A DNA stretch of 64,000 bases. It comes from Elysia chlorotica. Taxonomy: Eukaryota > Mollusca > Gastropoda > Plakobranchidae. The position numbers and the translations under genes are program-made. Numbering within the stretch: position 1 is the first letter of the stretch; every line of letters begins with the position of its first letter. A model generated the notes under the pieces. That model ran no database searches and was not told where the DNA came from. It saw only the letters and a list, made by a program, of their open reading frames with translations. Shown piece by piece: positions 22,439 to 33,710 of this stretch. The DNA lies in assembly GCA_003991915.1 (NCBI GenBank), contig RQTK01000145.1, positions 201,276-265,275 on the forward strand. The letters are read 5' to 3'.

Positions 22439-25152
22439 CCAATAGAAGTTTAGTGGGTAAAGCAGCTGAATTATATAACAGTCCACGTGTAGGCCCACTA
22501 ATGTTCATGGCGCTGCTTTGCCAGAAACCTGCCATTTTTTTATTTTTTGGAATGGTGGTTACAAAACGATCCACTACTTTTGATCAAATGTATCTTAGCC
22601 TAAGGAACATTGACTTAACTTTTGTAAAAAAAAATTGTACCTTAGAGCGGTTCGAACAGTCCTGCAGAAAACTTCAATAGAAAAGGCCGACTGCTGACAT
22701 GTTAAGCATAGTAGACCCTTGTATCAATTCATAACCGTATAGTGATTACTATATTGACGTAACAAATAAAAAGGTGCAAATTTCAATCGCGATTTCCTGT
22801 GGGGACAGATTATTGTGATTTCTGATTAGCAGAAGTTAGAGTAACTCATCTTGCACACGCACTGTGAATTTGAGAGTTAACGACAGTGTGTAAAAATTAA
22901 ACAACTTTTATGTAAATATTTTTTAGGAGGGAAAGACCAACACACATACAATTTTGTCAATCGGTTTTTATTTGAGTTGCTTGTGTTGCTTCAAATGTCT
23001 TACGCTTAAGTCATAATTTTTTGTTGACAAATTATTTATGATCAAGCTTTCAAGTGTTTATTTGTTCTACTTTTTGAGGCTTATATTTGCTTGCTTGAGA
23101 AAGCATCAACCAAAAGACATTATGCAACAATCTAGGGTTTGGTCATAACTTTTGAGTGTAATCATGTGCATTAGTGGTTTTTTTAGATGAGGTGACATAA
23201 AGAATGTTTTTGTTGTGTCTGGACCAAAACCTTTTCAATTGCTCATTGTGTGAAATCTACATGAATTATTTGAACGAAAACAAACTGTCTCTTTCAGTTT
23301 ATTAGTTACCTCTGAAGAAGCTCTGCACTGCCCTTGTCAAAGTGTGATCAATACACACAAATGGAATGGTTTTATACAAACTTGGAGCTTCAGTTTATGC
23401 TTTAGATTTGTTGATTTTCTACACCGTTTCTCGTACCACTCTGTGCCTAGGCTATGATATCTCACAACAGGAAAAACATCTGCGCCAGATCTCTTTAACT
23501 TTCCCTGTACATATAGGTATAGGGTTCCTTGCTCATATAATAATAAACTTTTTTCTCTTTTTTTTCTTCATAAATTTCGTGATAAATGTGTAGTCTTAGA
23601 AATACTGGGTTTTTTTCTCCAATCGTTGACTTAATCCATGCAAGGGCATGTGATGGGGAGAGGTAGAGACGTTAGCACAGAATATTGATGGAGAGTTTTA
23701 TTGACAGGGAAGCATACAAAAAAGATAAAGTTAAATCAAAATTTGTTGAGGGATCTCACAAAATGAGTCAATGTTCTGTCCAGACCGACAGGTGTAACAA
23801 ATGTACAACAGACTAAGGCAGAAAATATTGCTGCAATTTTTATTTCCTTTGAAATGTTGCAATTATCTCACTTCTCCAGTTGAGATTTTGCCCTCTCTAT
23901 GTGTTGACCTAGAATTTTGCTTGTCTTTGGCTAAGTCTTAATCACCCTATTTGTGCTATTGCTGCAGAACTAGTTGTAATGTAATTCTGCCAGTTTGATG
24001 ATACTAAACACCATGTGTTTGACCTGTGGTTTTGAATTTGTTAAGACCGACTGCTGGTATCAACCAGGACCCTCCCAGTAACAGTAACCGTATGCTGATT
24101 CTGTGATAAATGATGTGGGGATTGTCGCTTCTTTTTTTTTGCGTTTCTTTCTCATACCTGCCCCTACTCCCTTTATGGAAATGGATTATACTCTATTGTG
24201 TTTAAAATGAAGAACATTAATCTCCTTCCATGTATTATTAATGGCGTTTGATTTTGTCAGGATTCCTTGCAGTGTTTTCTTTAGGCTTGCCAGTCTTCTC
24301 TTTAAGCCCCTTCCATTACTACTCCTATCAAAAATTCTACAAACCATTTGTGGTTTGCAGTGTAATTTTCTTATGCAAATTCTCTCTCCACTATTGTTTC
24401 TTAGAGTCTTCAGACTTTGTTATTGCACTGAGAGAATTGTTCCTTTACAGTGTTTGCTATTACGGCAGTTTCAAGAGGGCAGTCTTAACCCAGAGCAGAT
24501 GCTCCAGAGTTGGATGTATTTATAATACCAGAAACTATATGAATATCAATAAATCTTTAAAAAAATGTTGTATTAAGTATAATATCTGATATGTATGGAT
24601 ATTGAATCATTTATTAACACAACACTGACATCTTTTCATTGCAGGAGGTACGGATACATTTTATTTCATATGGTGTTTGCATAGCAATTCATCTTATATA
24701 TCAAATTATTCTAATCAAAGAAATCTTATTCTTAGTCTAATGTTCTGTAGATATCCCAAAAAGTCTTATATGATTCATCTGTTTTTTTTTTTTTTTGTCA
24801 AGCGATAGCTGAAGATGGAAATTCTTGCACATAAGGCCAACACTGAACTGACTGAGCTTTCTGATAGCTTAAAGCTCAGTGGATTTCTTATCTTTTTAGC
24901 TTCATTGAATTTTTCCCCTAGCTTTACACATGTAGAATACTGAATATATAGATAATCTAGATTTTGCTTTTGTCATGTTTAGATTCCTTATTGTTACCCC
25001 TACAAACTTAGTATTCGTATCTTTAACCTTTTTTGTTGTTGTGTGACTTCTCATAATTATGAATGCAAAAGTGACATAAGTTGTAACAAACCAATACCGT
25101 GAACAATTTATCACCAAAGTTGTTTAAAACAATCTATTTTAAGTTTAGGAAG

Positions 25153-25262
25153 TCGACCCCCCTGCTTGTGTGGCAGCACATAGAATGTTCACACATTTTT
25201 CCAAGAGCCTTTCCACAATATAGCCTATATAGTCATGATGTTGGACAGTAAGCAACAAAGCA
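25153..25262 (+). mobile_element. SINE tail fragment
   Basis: GTGTGGCAGCACATA through TCCACAATATAGCC to GATGTTGGACAGTAAGCAA matches the family tail. No head. Confidence 0.75.
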
Positions 25263-26137
25263 ACAAACAACCCACCCACCCTGTGTTATTCCCGGCCCCA
25301 TGGTGTATATATGTAAGTATCTTATGGCAGCTTCTTATGTTGATTAATTACCAGTTTTAAATATTAATCATATGACAGTAACTCTGTTACTTAAATTTTC
25401 AGCTGAATATACAATTTTGTTTCAAACCAAGATATGGACATGATATTCAGGCAAGCTCAGTGAAAAAAGCAGGCTTTTAAAAAAATTTTATTTACTGTTA
25501 TAAATTATTTGAAATGACTCTTATGTGGCAGTTGAACAAGTAATCTTTGATTCATTTTATGTTTCTGTGTAAGCATCCTGTATGGGCCTATGTTCCGCAA
25601 GGATTGAAGAGGCTTAAATTAACTAATCCTGTGTGCAAGCAGAAGAGCTTTTATCACGTGCAAAGACAGACTGTAGTTTTGGTATATGTAACACACCAAT
25701 GTGACCGGCTGTGCTCTCTTGCAGGTTTTTTTACTTCACAACCAAAGTTGCTTCCAGCATGTAGAACAAAAGTCTCTCAAAGAAGCTGCTTATTATTTTC
25801 TACAGCAATTCATCTGAACAGAATGTATAATTTTATGTTTCTTTCAGTACATATTAATTACTGTCAGATCTCCTTTTCTGCTTCAGTTTCAATGAGCTCT
25901 GGACTTAGTGAGTTAAAGTAAAACTAGACCTGTACCTTAGTACTTCTACTGTTTGTTGCACTGCAAACTATCCAGAGGAAGTGGGGAAACTTTAAGGATG
26001 CAATTGTCGTGTCATGTGTTCATTATATTATGTTACCTTGAAGAAGGTTACGTAAATTTTGAATTCTTCTCATATGAAGAAAGTAATGTAATTTCTGTTA
26101 GCAAGTTTGAATATAATTTATTCGTTGTTTAAATACT

Positions 26138-26138
<1 letters not shown>

Positions 26139-26181
<43 letters not shown>
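26139..26181. repeat. (CT)n microsatellite
   Basis: 43 bases of CT downstream of ATF2. Confidence 0.95.
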
Positions 26182-26185
<4 letters not shown>

Positions 26186-28179
26186 CTTCTCTATTTCATA
26201 TTACTTCACATTTAAAATTATTTTGTTTCTCTTCATTACTTCCATTCCCATGTTTGTAACATATGTACAGTGTTTGGAAAAGATTTATATGATTCACCAT
26301 GAATTTGTTATCAATCACCTGCACAAAGAATGTAATATTCCTCTCTTTTTGTTATAAACTTTTGAATGCAATATCTATTTATGGAACCTTTTCCTTTATT
26401 ATTTTTTTAATACACTAGAGTTATTTGCCATAGATTTACCAAACAATGAAGTACTCAACATTATAGGCCTGTTTAATAGAAGTTACTAGAGGAGGTTTTT
26501 TTTTCATTTTCTATATCATCTTGTCTCGATATTATCTGATACAATTGTACAGCGGTACTAGATTGTGCAGCTTCTTATAAGGAGGTTCTGGTTTTGATGA
26601 TCAGACTATGTTGTTCCCTCCTTGTTAGTTCGTTCTTAGTCTAGTGTGAGACACAAAATTCTTGTACACCTGCTATGTCTCAGTATGGCATCATTAAAAT
26701 AATGTCAAGTGACGCTTTGGGACCCTTAAACAAGGTTCTAAAGTGTCTACTCTTTAACATACTAACAAAAACATATGAGCTGCATAATCATGTCCAGGAC
26801 ACTAGCTCAATACTGTGTGTGACCACAAGAACATTTCTTCCTTATATCTGTAATGTTGTAATATTTAAAAAAAACAACAACAATTATATGAAGCTTTAAA
26901 AAGGTCAAATTAATAATCTTGTATCTTGGAAAGTTTAATTAGTCTTGAGTGTTACGATAAAAGAAAACCAAGCCCTTTTTCTGGTTTCCAATTCATGTTC
27001 AGTTTCAAAGGGTGGTATTAGGCTACCTAATAGCTTTCATAATTTCAAAATTTTATCATGTGAATGCTAGAGGAAACATTACAATCATGAAAATGTAAGA
27101 TTAATCATAAATTTAGCTAGTCTAAATTTACTAGAAATATAAAGCAAAACTGGAAAATATAAATATATATTTTTTTAAAGATATAAATGCCATATTTTCA
27201 AAGTGTTCACCACACAATAAAGAGTTATACATATATTCAATATTATCAGGCTTGGATAAAACTTAGACTCACTCAATTTGTGAGGTAGACTGGTTGTCTT
27301 TATTGACACCACTAGGATTTTGGCATGCATATGTAATTTTCTCTACTTTCAAGATAATCAATAAAAACTTATTTTATTTCCTTATTTTCTGTTTCAAATT
27401 TGACTCGAGGTTCTAACAAGATAAAGCAAAAATCTATTAGAGTATTTTTAATCTGAAAGTTTAATTCAAATTTTTAATTGAGAACAAACACTCAATTTTC
27501 AATCTTCACTCATATTATCAGCGGAGTAGCCACATTGTGTACCCGTATTTACGTTATCCAATCTAAGGTCTGCCATGGGGTTTTGAGTTACAAGATCTAA
27601 GGTCTGTTACTATTATACAAGTTGTTTATAGGTTCTGCGCATCATAAAGCATTGTGGCTCATGCAGGGCATAAGGTACCACATTTATTGTAGAGTTGGAC
27701 AGAAGTGACTAAAACATGCCACTTAATTCTTGCTGTCTGCTGTAAATATTGCAAAAAAATTTTTCCTTCTGTTTCTCTGTTATCTGAACTCGATTGCCTT
27801 TTTTGTGTGATATGGACTCTCTTTTTGATACAGCAGTCCAAATATAATACAAATATTAATAATGATGGTAATAATAATAAAATTTTATATGTGACTAAAT
27901 CTAGGAATTGTGTTGGGCAGGCTTTTTGTGTTTTTATCTTCATTGTATTTTTATCTTTCATTAAGTAAGTTTTCATTGTTGTGTGTTTTGTCTTAGATTT
28001 GTTTGTTCGTTTAAAAAAATATAATTTTTCACATTGATCAACTGTGCAGCGCATACAATTTTGGATGGCTGTTGATTTGAGCTTGGCGGTGAATCAAGTT
28101 GTATATATTAATTACATGCAGCATTTACATAATACTAAGTACCCACTTAGATTCAAGAATAATTTATATATATAATGTA

Positions 28180-28547
28180 GATGAAACTTTCTTGTAAGGT
28201 GAAGTATAATTATCATTCTGTCATCCCGACATATTCATAGAATTCAGCTGAGATGGAGTGACCAGGCATGCATAGAACCACTCTTCACCATGAGGAAGCT
28301 GTCTCATGAATGTTGTGAAGATCAGGAAGTTGACTGTGTTCACAGCCAAGCCATATATATCCAAAAGGAAATCTTATTGCAAGAGCTCTCTACTACTACT
28401 AACATGAAAATATTGATAACTGTGGGGAGGGAGCTGAATTCTATGAATACGTCGGGACGACAGAATCATAATTATACTTCACCTTACAGGTAAGTTTCGT
28501 CTAATTTATATATTCTGTCGTCCCTGACTATTCATAGAATACAGCTG
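28180..28547 (-). repeat. Terminal and internal complementary repeats of the DIRS-like element
   Basis: A 70 bp sequence at 28180-28249 recurs inverted at 28432-28501 with about seven mismatches. A third, roughly 38 bp copy in the first orientation lies at 28510-28547, next to the recombinase stop. Inverted terminal repeats plus an internal complementary region at the end of the recombinase ORF are a DIRS feature. Confidence 0.75.
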
Positions 28548-28552
28548 AGACT

Positions 28553-29503
28553 TCAAAGCGAGACAGGTTTCGAATTAAGGACGCTTCTGGAAAACAGTGC
28601 ACTAGCACTATCAGAAGAGACAGGTTTGTTATAAAATTTTGCAAAGGTAGCTTCATTTTTCCAGCCAGCAGTTTTGAGCACATTTGAAACATCTGTGACT
28701 TTAGATGCCGCTGAAGAAGCGGCCGCCCGGGTGCTGTGTGGCTTATATATACTCACGTCCACACCCGCCTTACAGAGAATAATTTTCAGCCATCGAGCCA
28801 GAGTATCTTTTGTCACACCAGCGTGGGGTGACAGTGTGCTGATAAAGAGTTTTGTTGATGAACGTAGGTATTTTGTCCGTTTTAGATATTGTTTGAGACA
28901 CCTAATCACACAAATACGTCTATCATCACGATACGCACAAACGGTAATAACCGTTACAGGGGATTTAGGTGAGCTTGTCTTTAACAGTGGTTCAATATGA
29001 AACACGGCTTTATTGTCTCCAAGATGCATACACATTATGTCCAAGGCATGGAGGGTCTGACATCGTTGACCAGTGACCAAAGCGAAGAGCATCGCCAGTT
29101 TAGCACTCAGCATATGGAGGCTAAGATTTGCCGCAGGTACAAGGCGGCGAAGATAATTCAGCACAACAGAAACGTCCCAAATAGACGAATATCGCGGGCG
29201 AGCAGGCCGTAGGTTAAATACCCCTCTCATAAACCTACACACCAGCGGGTTAGATCCCGTTTCATTAACACTTGACAGTGCAGCCCTGGCAGAGTTTATT
29301 GTGCTATAACCAAAACCTTTCTTAAACATATCTGTTAAAAATTCCAATGTCACCTGTTCATTATGCGCTAAAGGGTCAACGTTTTTGGATTTGCAGAATA
29401 TGGCAAACCGAGACAGGTAAGTGCTATATTGGTTTCGTGTTTTTTCTCGCCAGCTGTTTAGGATAACCTTGAGGGTGGCAGAAGTCACACCCCTCTGTCT
29501 CAT
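28553..29503 (-). CDS. DIRS-like retroelement tyrosine recombinase
   Basis: 316 residues from the first Met. The frame is open about 43 codons further upstream, to a TAG at about 29631, and runs through PKTQPDGLRLVRAKM, so the true protein may be part of a larger polyprotein. An N-terminal SAM-like DNA-binding region (about 10-95, SWREKTRNQYSTYLSRF) precedes the catalytic domain with the full tetrad: R147 (TGQRC), H256-x2-R259 (HSTR), W281 (AGW) and Y291 (FAKFY). Such YR domains integrate DIRS-type retrotransposons as circles. No RT/RNase H is visible upstream, so the element is 5'-truncated, although the recombinase itself has no break. Complementary repeats start just past its stop codon, as expected for a DIRS 3' end. 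Crypton-like origin is the alternative. Confidence 0.85.
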   Translation of the reverse strand: MRQRGVTSATLKVILNSWREKTRNQYSTYLSRFAIFCKSKNVDPLAHNEQVTLEFLTDMFKKGFGYSTINSARAALSSVNETGSNPLVCRFMRGVFNLRPARPRYSSIWDVSVVLNYLRRLVPAANLSLHMLSAKLAMLFALVTGQRCQTLHALDIMCMHLGDNKAVFHIEPLLKTSSPKSPVTVITVCAYRDDRRICVIRCLKQYLKRTKYLRSSTKLFISTLSPHAGVTKDTLARWLKIILCKAGVDVSIYKPHSTRAAASSAASKVTDVSNVLKTAGWKNEATFAKFYNKPVSSDSASALFSRSVLNSKPVSL

Positions 29504-30289
29504 TTTCGCCCTGACAAGACGCAGGCCATCAGGCTGAGTTTTGGGTGCAGGGGGTGAATGGCACTTTTGTCCGATTGTAAAACGAGAAGGGTGCTAATGA
29601 CTCCTCGGCAGTTGACCTCGTACTCGCGCTACACTGGAAGTGTTGTCTCTCTAGTCTTTATTAGATCTAGACCCATTGACATTGGTCGGAACTAAAGATG
29701 GTCGAGGATGAGCGAAAAAAACATGTTACAACTGTCGAGCGGTTACATGTTATGAGCATTTCTATAGCTTTCCCTTCGTACATGACAGTTACTGTTATGT
29801 TGATGGTTAGTTAGAGTATAATACATTATATTATTAAAAGAAATGGCTTTAAAGCAACACAACAACTGTTACTGTTTCAGCTCTGTCTAGACTGCAACTA
29901 TTCGAGAGGAAAAATACTTTTTTCTTTTAAAGGGAAAATGAGTCGAACCATATTAAACAATGCAATCAACGAAACAAAATAAGGAAAATAATAATTGCAC
30001 ATACATAAGTCTGCATTTCTAAGCCAATAAGATACGAAAGGGTTCAAATACCAAACGAGTTGAAAAACCGTGAGATTCTTATGTCTTCTCTCATTTAATT
30101 AACCACAATTTCAACAGGACAGACAATATTTTGGCACTCATTTTAACAACGCAGTATTTCTATCAGAAATACACTCAAACAATAATAAACACAGGTGTTC
30201 CTGCTTTTGTTATTATGCAAAGATTTTTTTTAGAAAACCATAATTATCCCACAATAGGCATAAAAATAGAAAACAAAATGCGCAGTTGT

Positions 30290-30545
30290 ACTCCCAGTGC
30301 ACTGGGTGTATACAGTGTCTACAGTGTCAAGACCCGGCGTCTCACAGACCCTGACACTCCATGGACGCCGGCACTTCGCCGATATCGTTTCGGAAACCTT
30401 TGTACCCGCCGAGGAAATCCCGAGCTTACCATCCTTGACACATTGCATAACGGCCAGATTACCAAGTCCGAGGCGGGTAACGAAATACGGCACATAACTC
30501 TAAGCTCCCAAATGTCAACAATAATGCGGAGGAAGGGAAAGGAGG
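30290..30545 (-). pseudogene. Possible AIG1/GIMAP-like GTPase remnant
   Basis: A GC-richer patch whose minus strand reads IWELRV and, in another frame, KLGISSAGTKVSETISAKC and VRVCETPGLDT. This resembles the P-loop-to-switch II part of AIG1 GTPases (SET-S...C, DTPGLxDT). The P-loop is unrecognisable (GLGNLAV) and the frame is broken. Weak call. Confidence 0.25.
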
Positions 30546-31990
30546 GAACACCACCGGTAGGCGGATTATTCTAAAACCACACGATGTCAAGGTCTCCACG
30601 TCGTCTTGTAAATTTATCTAATCAGCTTTTAAAAGCGACAAACAATCATGGTTCACTAATCATGTCGGTTTATCGTTAGAAACTACGCAATGGTTGTATT
30701 ATGTATTAAGGAGTTTTAAACTAATGCAGAGTATGAACTCAAAAACTTGACAAGAAATGGCAGGTCCCCTTTCCCAGTAATTTTTGGGGCTAAGGGTGTT
30801 TACAAAGGGCCAATGTATGACGCTGGTAATTAAACCAGCGGCTAATCTCCACCGAGATTGGGCTTCACTATCGCAGGCACTAATCTGAAAGTTGGCTTTT
30901 TGTCCTTTCACTCCTCAAGTCGATCCGTTTCTTAGGGAGGGTAGCGAATGGATAGGCACAGCCATACAATCGAGAGAACACAGTAAGTCGCAAAATACGT
31001 GACAAGTGCCAATTCGTGTCCATAGATGAATAAGAATTGAGTCTCTTGAGTTGGACTTACATTAAATGAAGTACTTAAGGAGCTTTTTAATAATTACTTA
31101 CAATTAATGATCGGTTAGTGCGATTACCTTAGTATTTGTATTCCTTGTTTAAAAAATAAAACAGGCCAAAGGAGTCTTGCTTATCTATATTGGTTAGTTT
31201 TATTTTTAAAGTTTGGTACCAATCAAAGGTCAATGAAAAATGCATTATTTAATTCTTTTTTTTTAATCAGCTCTGCCATCAAGACTTTGTAAACTACTCG
31301 GTGAAATAAGCAAAATATAAAATCAAATGGGGAAAAAAAGCATCCCATTACTTATTTGAAACGTGAGAATAACAAGAGGATGATTCCAAGTTAAGCATCT
31401 TTCTGCCCTCCTCATTAGCTGGTTTCCCCACTTCCTCCAAAACAGGTGCGCGAGGGGCATATCTAAATACTTTAGAAAATTAGAGGTAGGCCTAATAGGC
31501 CAACCGGCCACAACTACTTTTTAAAAAAAAAAGGGGGGGGGGGGGGGGGCTGTCGGTAATCCTCCCTAAAAGGTAGCTTGGTACTTAGTCTAGCTACTAA
31601 CGCTAGCCAGAAATCAAGTTAATTTCCCCGAATCCACTCTACAGCCTAACGAGGAAAGGAATGTGGATGATCAAAAGTTCAGTATTGTTTGGCAGACAGA
31701 TATTGCAGCGAGGTTAATACAAAAAAAAAATAGAATGACTATTATATATTTTATAAACGGGGAAAGATCTATTTAAAACATGCTAATGAAATCCGGAGGG
31801 GGGAGGCGTTCGCTCAAGAATAACTGGCATCGTAGAAAAATCGAGGAACTGGTATTGATGGTCAATGAGTAACGGCGAAAAGTGAGAACTAGAACGCCTA
31901 GGCTACTTCCTGCATGTCCTCGATGAGTCATGGCACAATGCCATCCGTTACCTGTGACCACTGCGCCATTGATAGCGACTGAATACACTT

Positions 31991-31994
<4 letters not shown>

Positions 31995-32045
<51 letters not shown>

Positions 32046-32056
32046 GGAGAGAGAGA
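31995..32056. repeat. (GA)n microsatellite
   Basis: About 60 bases of GA with two GGGA interruptions. Confidence 0.95.
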
Positions 32057-32465
32057 AATCGATCATGTTGAGCAATGTTACATCTAGCTGGGTCTATTTG
32101 CTAATTATTGCCATGCCACAGTCAACACCGGTGGCCTCGAGCCCGCAAATCAGAGCCAAGACGACAACATACAATACACGGACACCGACTAAATAATTAT
32201 AATTACAGATCTGCACGCATGATATACATGTACAGATGTAGCATCATTCTCGCCAGTTACTGGTACCAGCCCGCGACAGAAGGGCGGCGGTGGAGAGAGC
32301 ATGTCACACGGCGATCACTGGAACACTGGCGGGGGGTCAATGATCGGTATCGATCCAAACCGAGTGCGACAACGACCAGGCTATTTAAATCGTCCTGGCT
32401 GGTGGCTGTCCTTGAACCTTCTTTCCTCAGGAACGCCAGATAGTTCATTCGACAGCGCCCTGGAC

Positions 32466-32640
32466 TGGTTCGTTAGTTGGTTTGGTAACGTCCATTGTCA
32501 GCACTATACTATTGGCTATATTATGAGTCGGTTTAACCCTGTATTGGTTGGTTAGTTGGCTGGTTACCGTCCAATGTCAGCATTATAATTACTATATTGT
32601 GCACAGGTCCCAAGACCAACGTCTGACAATTTTACGATAC
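32466..32640 (-). mobile_element. Two degenerate SINE tail copies in tandem
   Basis: GTAACGTCCATTGTCAGCAC at about 32485 and CCGTCCAATGTCAGCATTAT at about 32567, the second continuing to AACGTCTGACAATTTTA, are reverse-oriented tails of the local SINE. Confidence 0.6.
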
Positions 32641-33235
32641 CTCTTACGGAAACAGCGCGGGAAGACTTGGACTTAGCCGATAACATACATGCACTGAGGT
32701 GCCCTGGACTGTCAGATAAACAAGACATAGAAAAAAAGAATCTAAATCGGCGTTCAAACAAAGCTCGATTCTGAACCAGCGGAACCAATGAGCGACCAGA
32801 AAACCACATACCCAAGCGGTGTGACTAAGCCCATCATTATCTACGTGTGGGTGCAAAACCGTTAAGAGTATAATATTCCAGAAATGTGGCGATTCCTTTT
32901 TATCCCTTAATATGTTCGGTGTTTCGTTCTGCTTACAAATGGAACTTCTTCTCAGTACATGTATCGTGTTGCATCACACTAACACCCCAGAGCATTAGCA
33001 CTGGTATTTTATAGAACTTTTACCCCTTTGCTGTTTGCGTTTCGATTGAAGAAACGACCATAAATATTAACGACCAATTTATACATGTACGAACCCGATA
33101 CAAAAATGGCATTGAAGATACGTTCACATAAACAAGGCAAGATAAGCCAACTAAATAGTTTTGCTGATTTATAATCAAACAATTGCCAACGCAAAAAGAG
33201 AACTAGTTAAGTTGGTGGGTGTTTGTTTGTTTTTT

Positions 33236-33290
33236 TACACAGCATCAAGGCTATGTACTGGACAGGTCCCAAAACTAACGTCTGCCGATG
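33236..33290 (-). mobile_element. SINE tail fragment
   Basis: ACAGGTCCCAAAACTAACGT followed by CTGCCGATGC matches the reverse complement of the SINE tail. Short and mutated. Confidence 0.45.
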
Positions 33291-33475
33291 CAAAAAAGTA
33301 GACCCAATGATCAATACAAAGGGCACATTGAAAAATGAGAAAGGCATTCAGAATCAGATCATTCAAAATACCGACATTGATACATGTACTCATATGAGAA
33401 GGGAAAGGAACAGAGTCAGGAGACGATGACCCCTCTGAACTAGCATAGCTGTACTCTAACAGCAGACCAAGCATG

Positions 33476-33478
<3 letters not shown>

Positions 33479-33517
<39 letters not shown>
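33479..33517. repeat. (CT)n microsatellite
   Basis: 39 bases of CT beside a GC-rich patch. Confidence 0.95.
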
Positions 33518-33522
<5 letters not shown>

Positions 33523-33599
33523 GTGGCCACCCAGCCTGGACACTGAAGGAGTAGTCCGCGAGGGAGCAGAAGCAATGCCACTGACCGACATTGACCTCG

Positions 33600-33710
33600 A
33601 TAGCATGACCTGACCTCAATCGTTGCTCTCCGAGTCCAACAATAGCGAGATGGCGGGTGGAAGACTGGGAGTAGCGGCGCGGCGGCGGCGGGCGACTACT
33701 AGACTTGCCA
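33600..33710. promoter_or_regulatory. GC-rich, CpG-dense patch (possible promoter)
   Basis: GGAGTAGCGGCGCGGCGGCG and neighbours stand out from AT-rich flanks. The minus strand continues into an open frame MLSRSMSVSGIASAPSRTTP (from 33606) that soon enters a GA repeat. A transcription start is possible, but no gene is recognised. Confidence 0.25.

Larger units (their letters stand above)
22440..28170. other. ATF2 downstream region, no gene supported
   Basis: AT-rich, with a SINE tail (25153-25262) and a (CT)n tract (26139-26181). Open frames up to 124 codons are patternless. It could be a long 3'UTR; TGTAAATA (Pumilio-type) motifs occur at 22913 and 27740. Confidence 0.45.

Noticed and set aside
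24241-24589. Overlapping 94- and 113-codon plus-strand frames downstream of ATF2
   Set aside because: Two frames equally open, no motif, no splice context; consistent with chance in a 3'UTR or intergenic region.
30131-30574. 147-codon plus-strand frame
   Set aside because: No recognisable pattern; the opposite strand gives a better, though weak, GIMAP-like reading.
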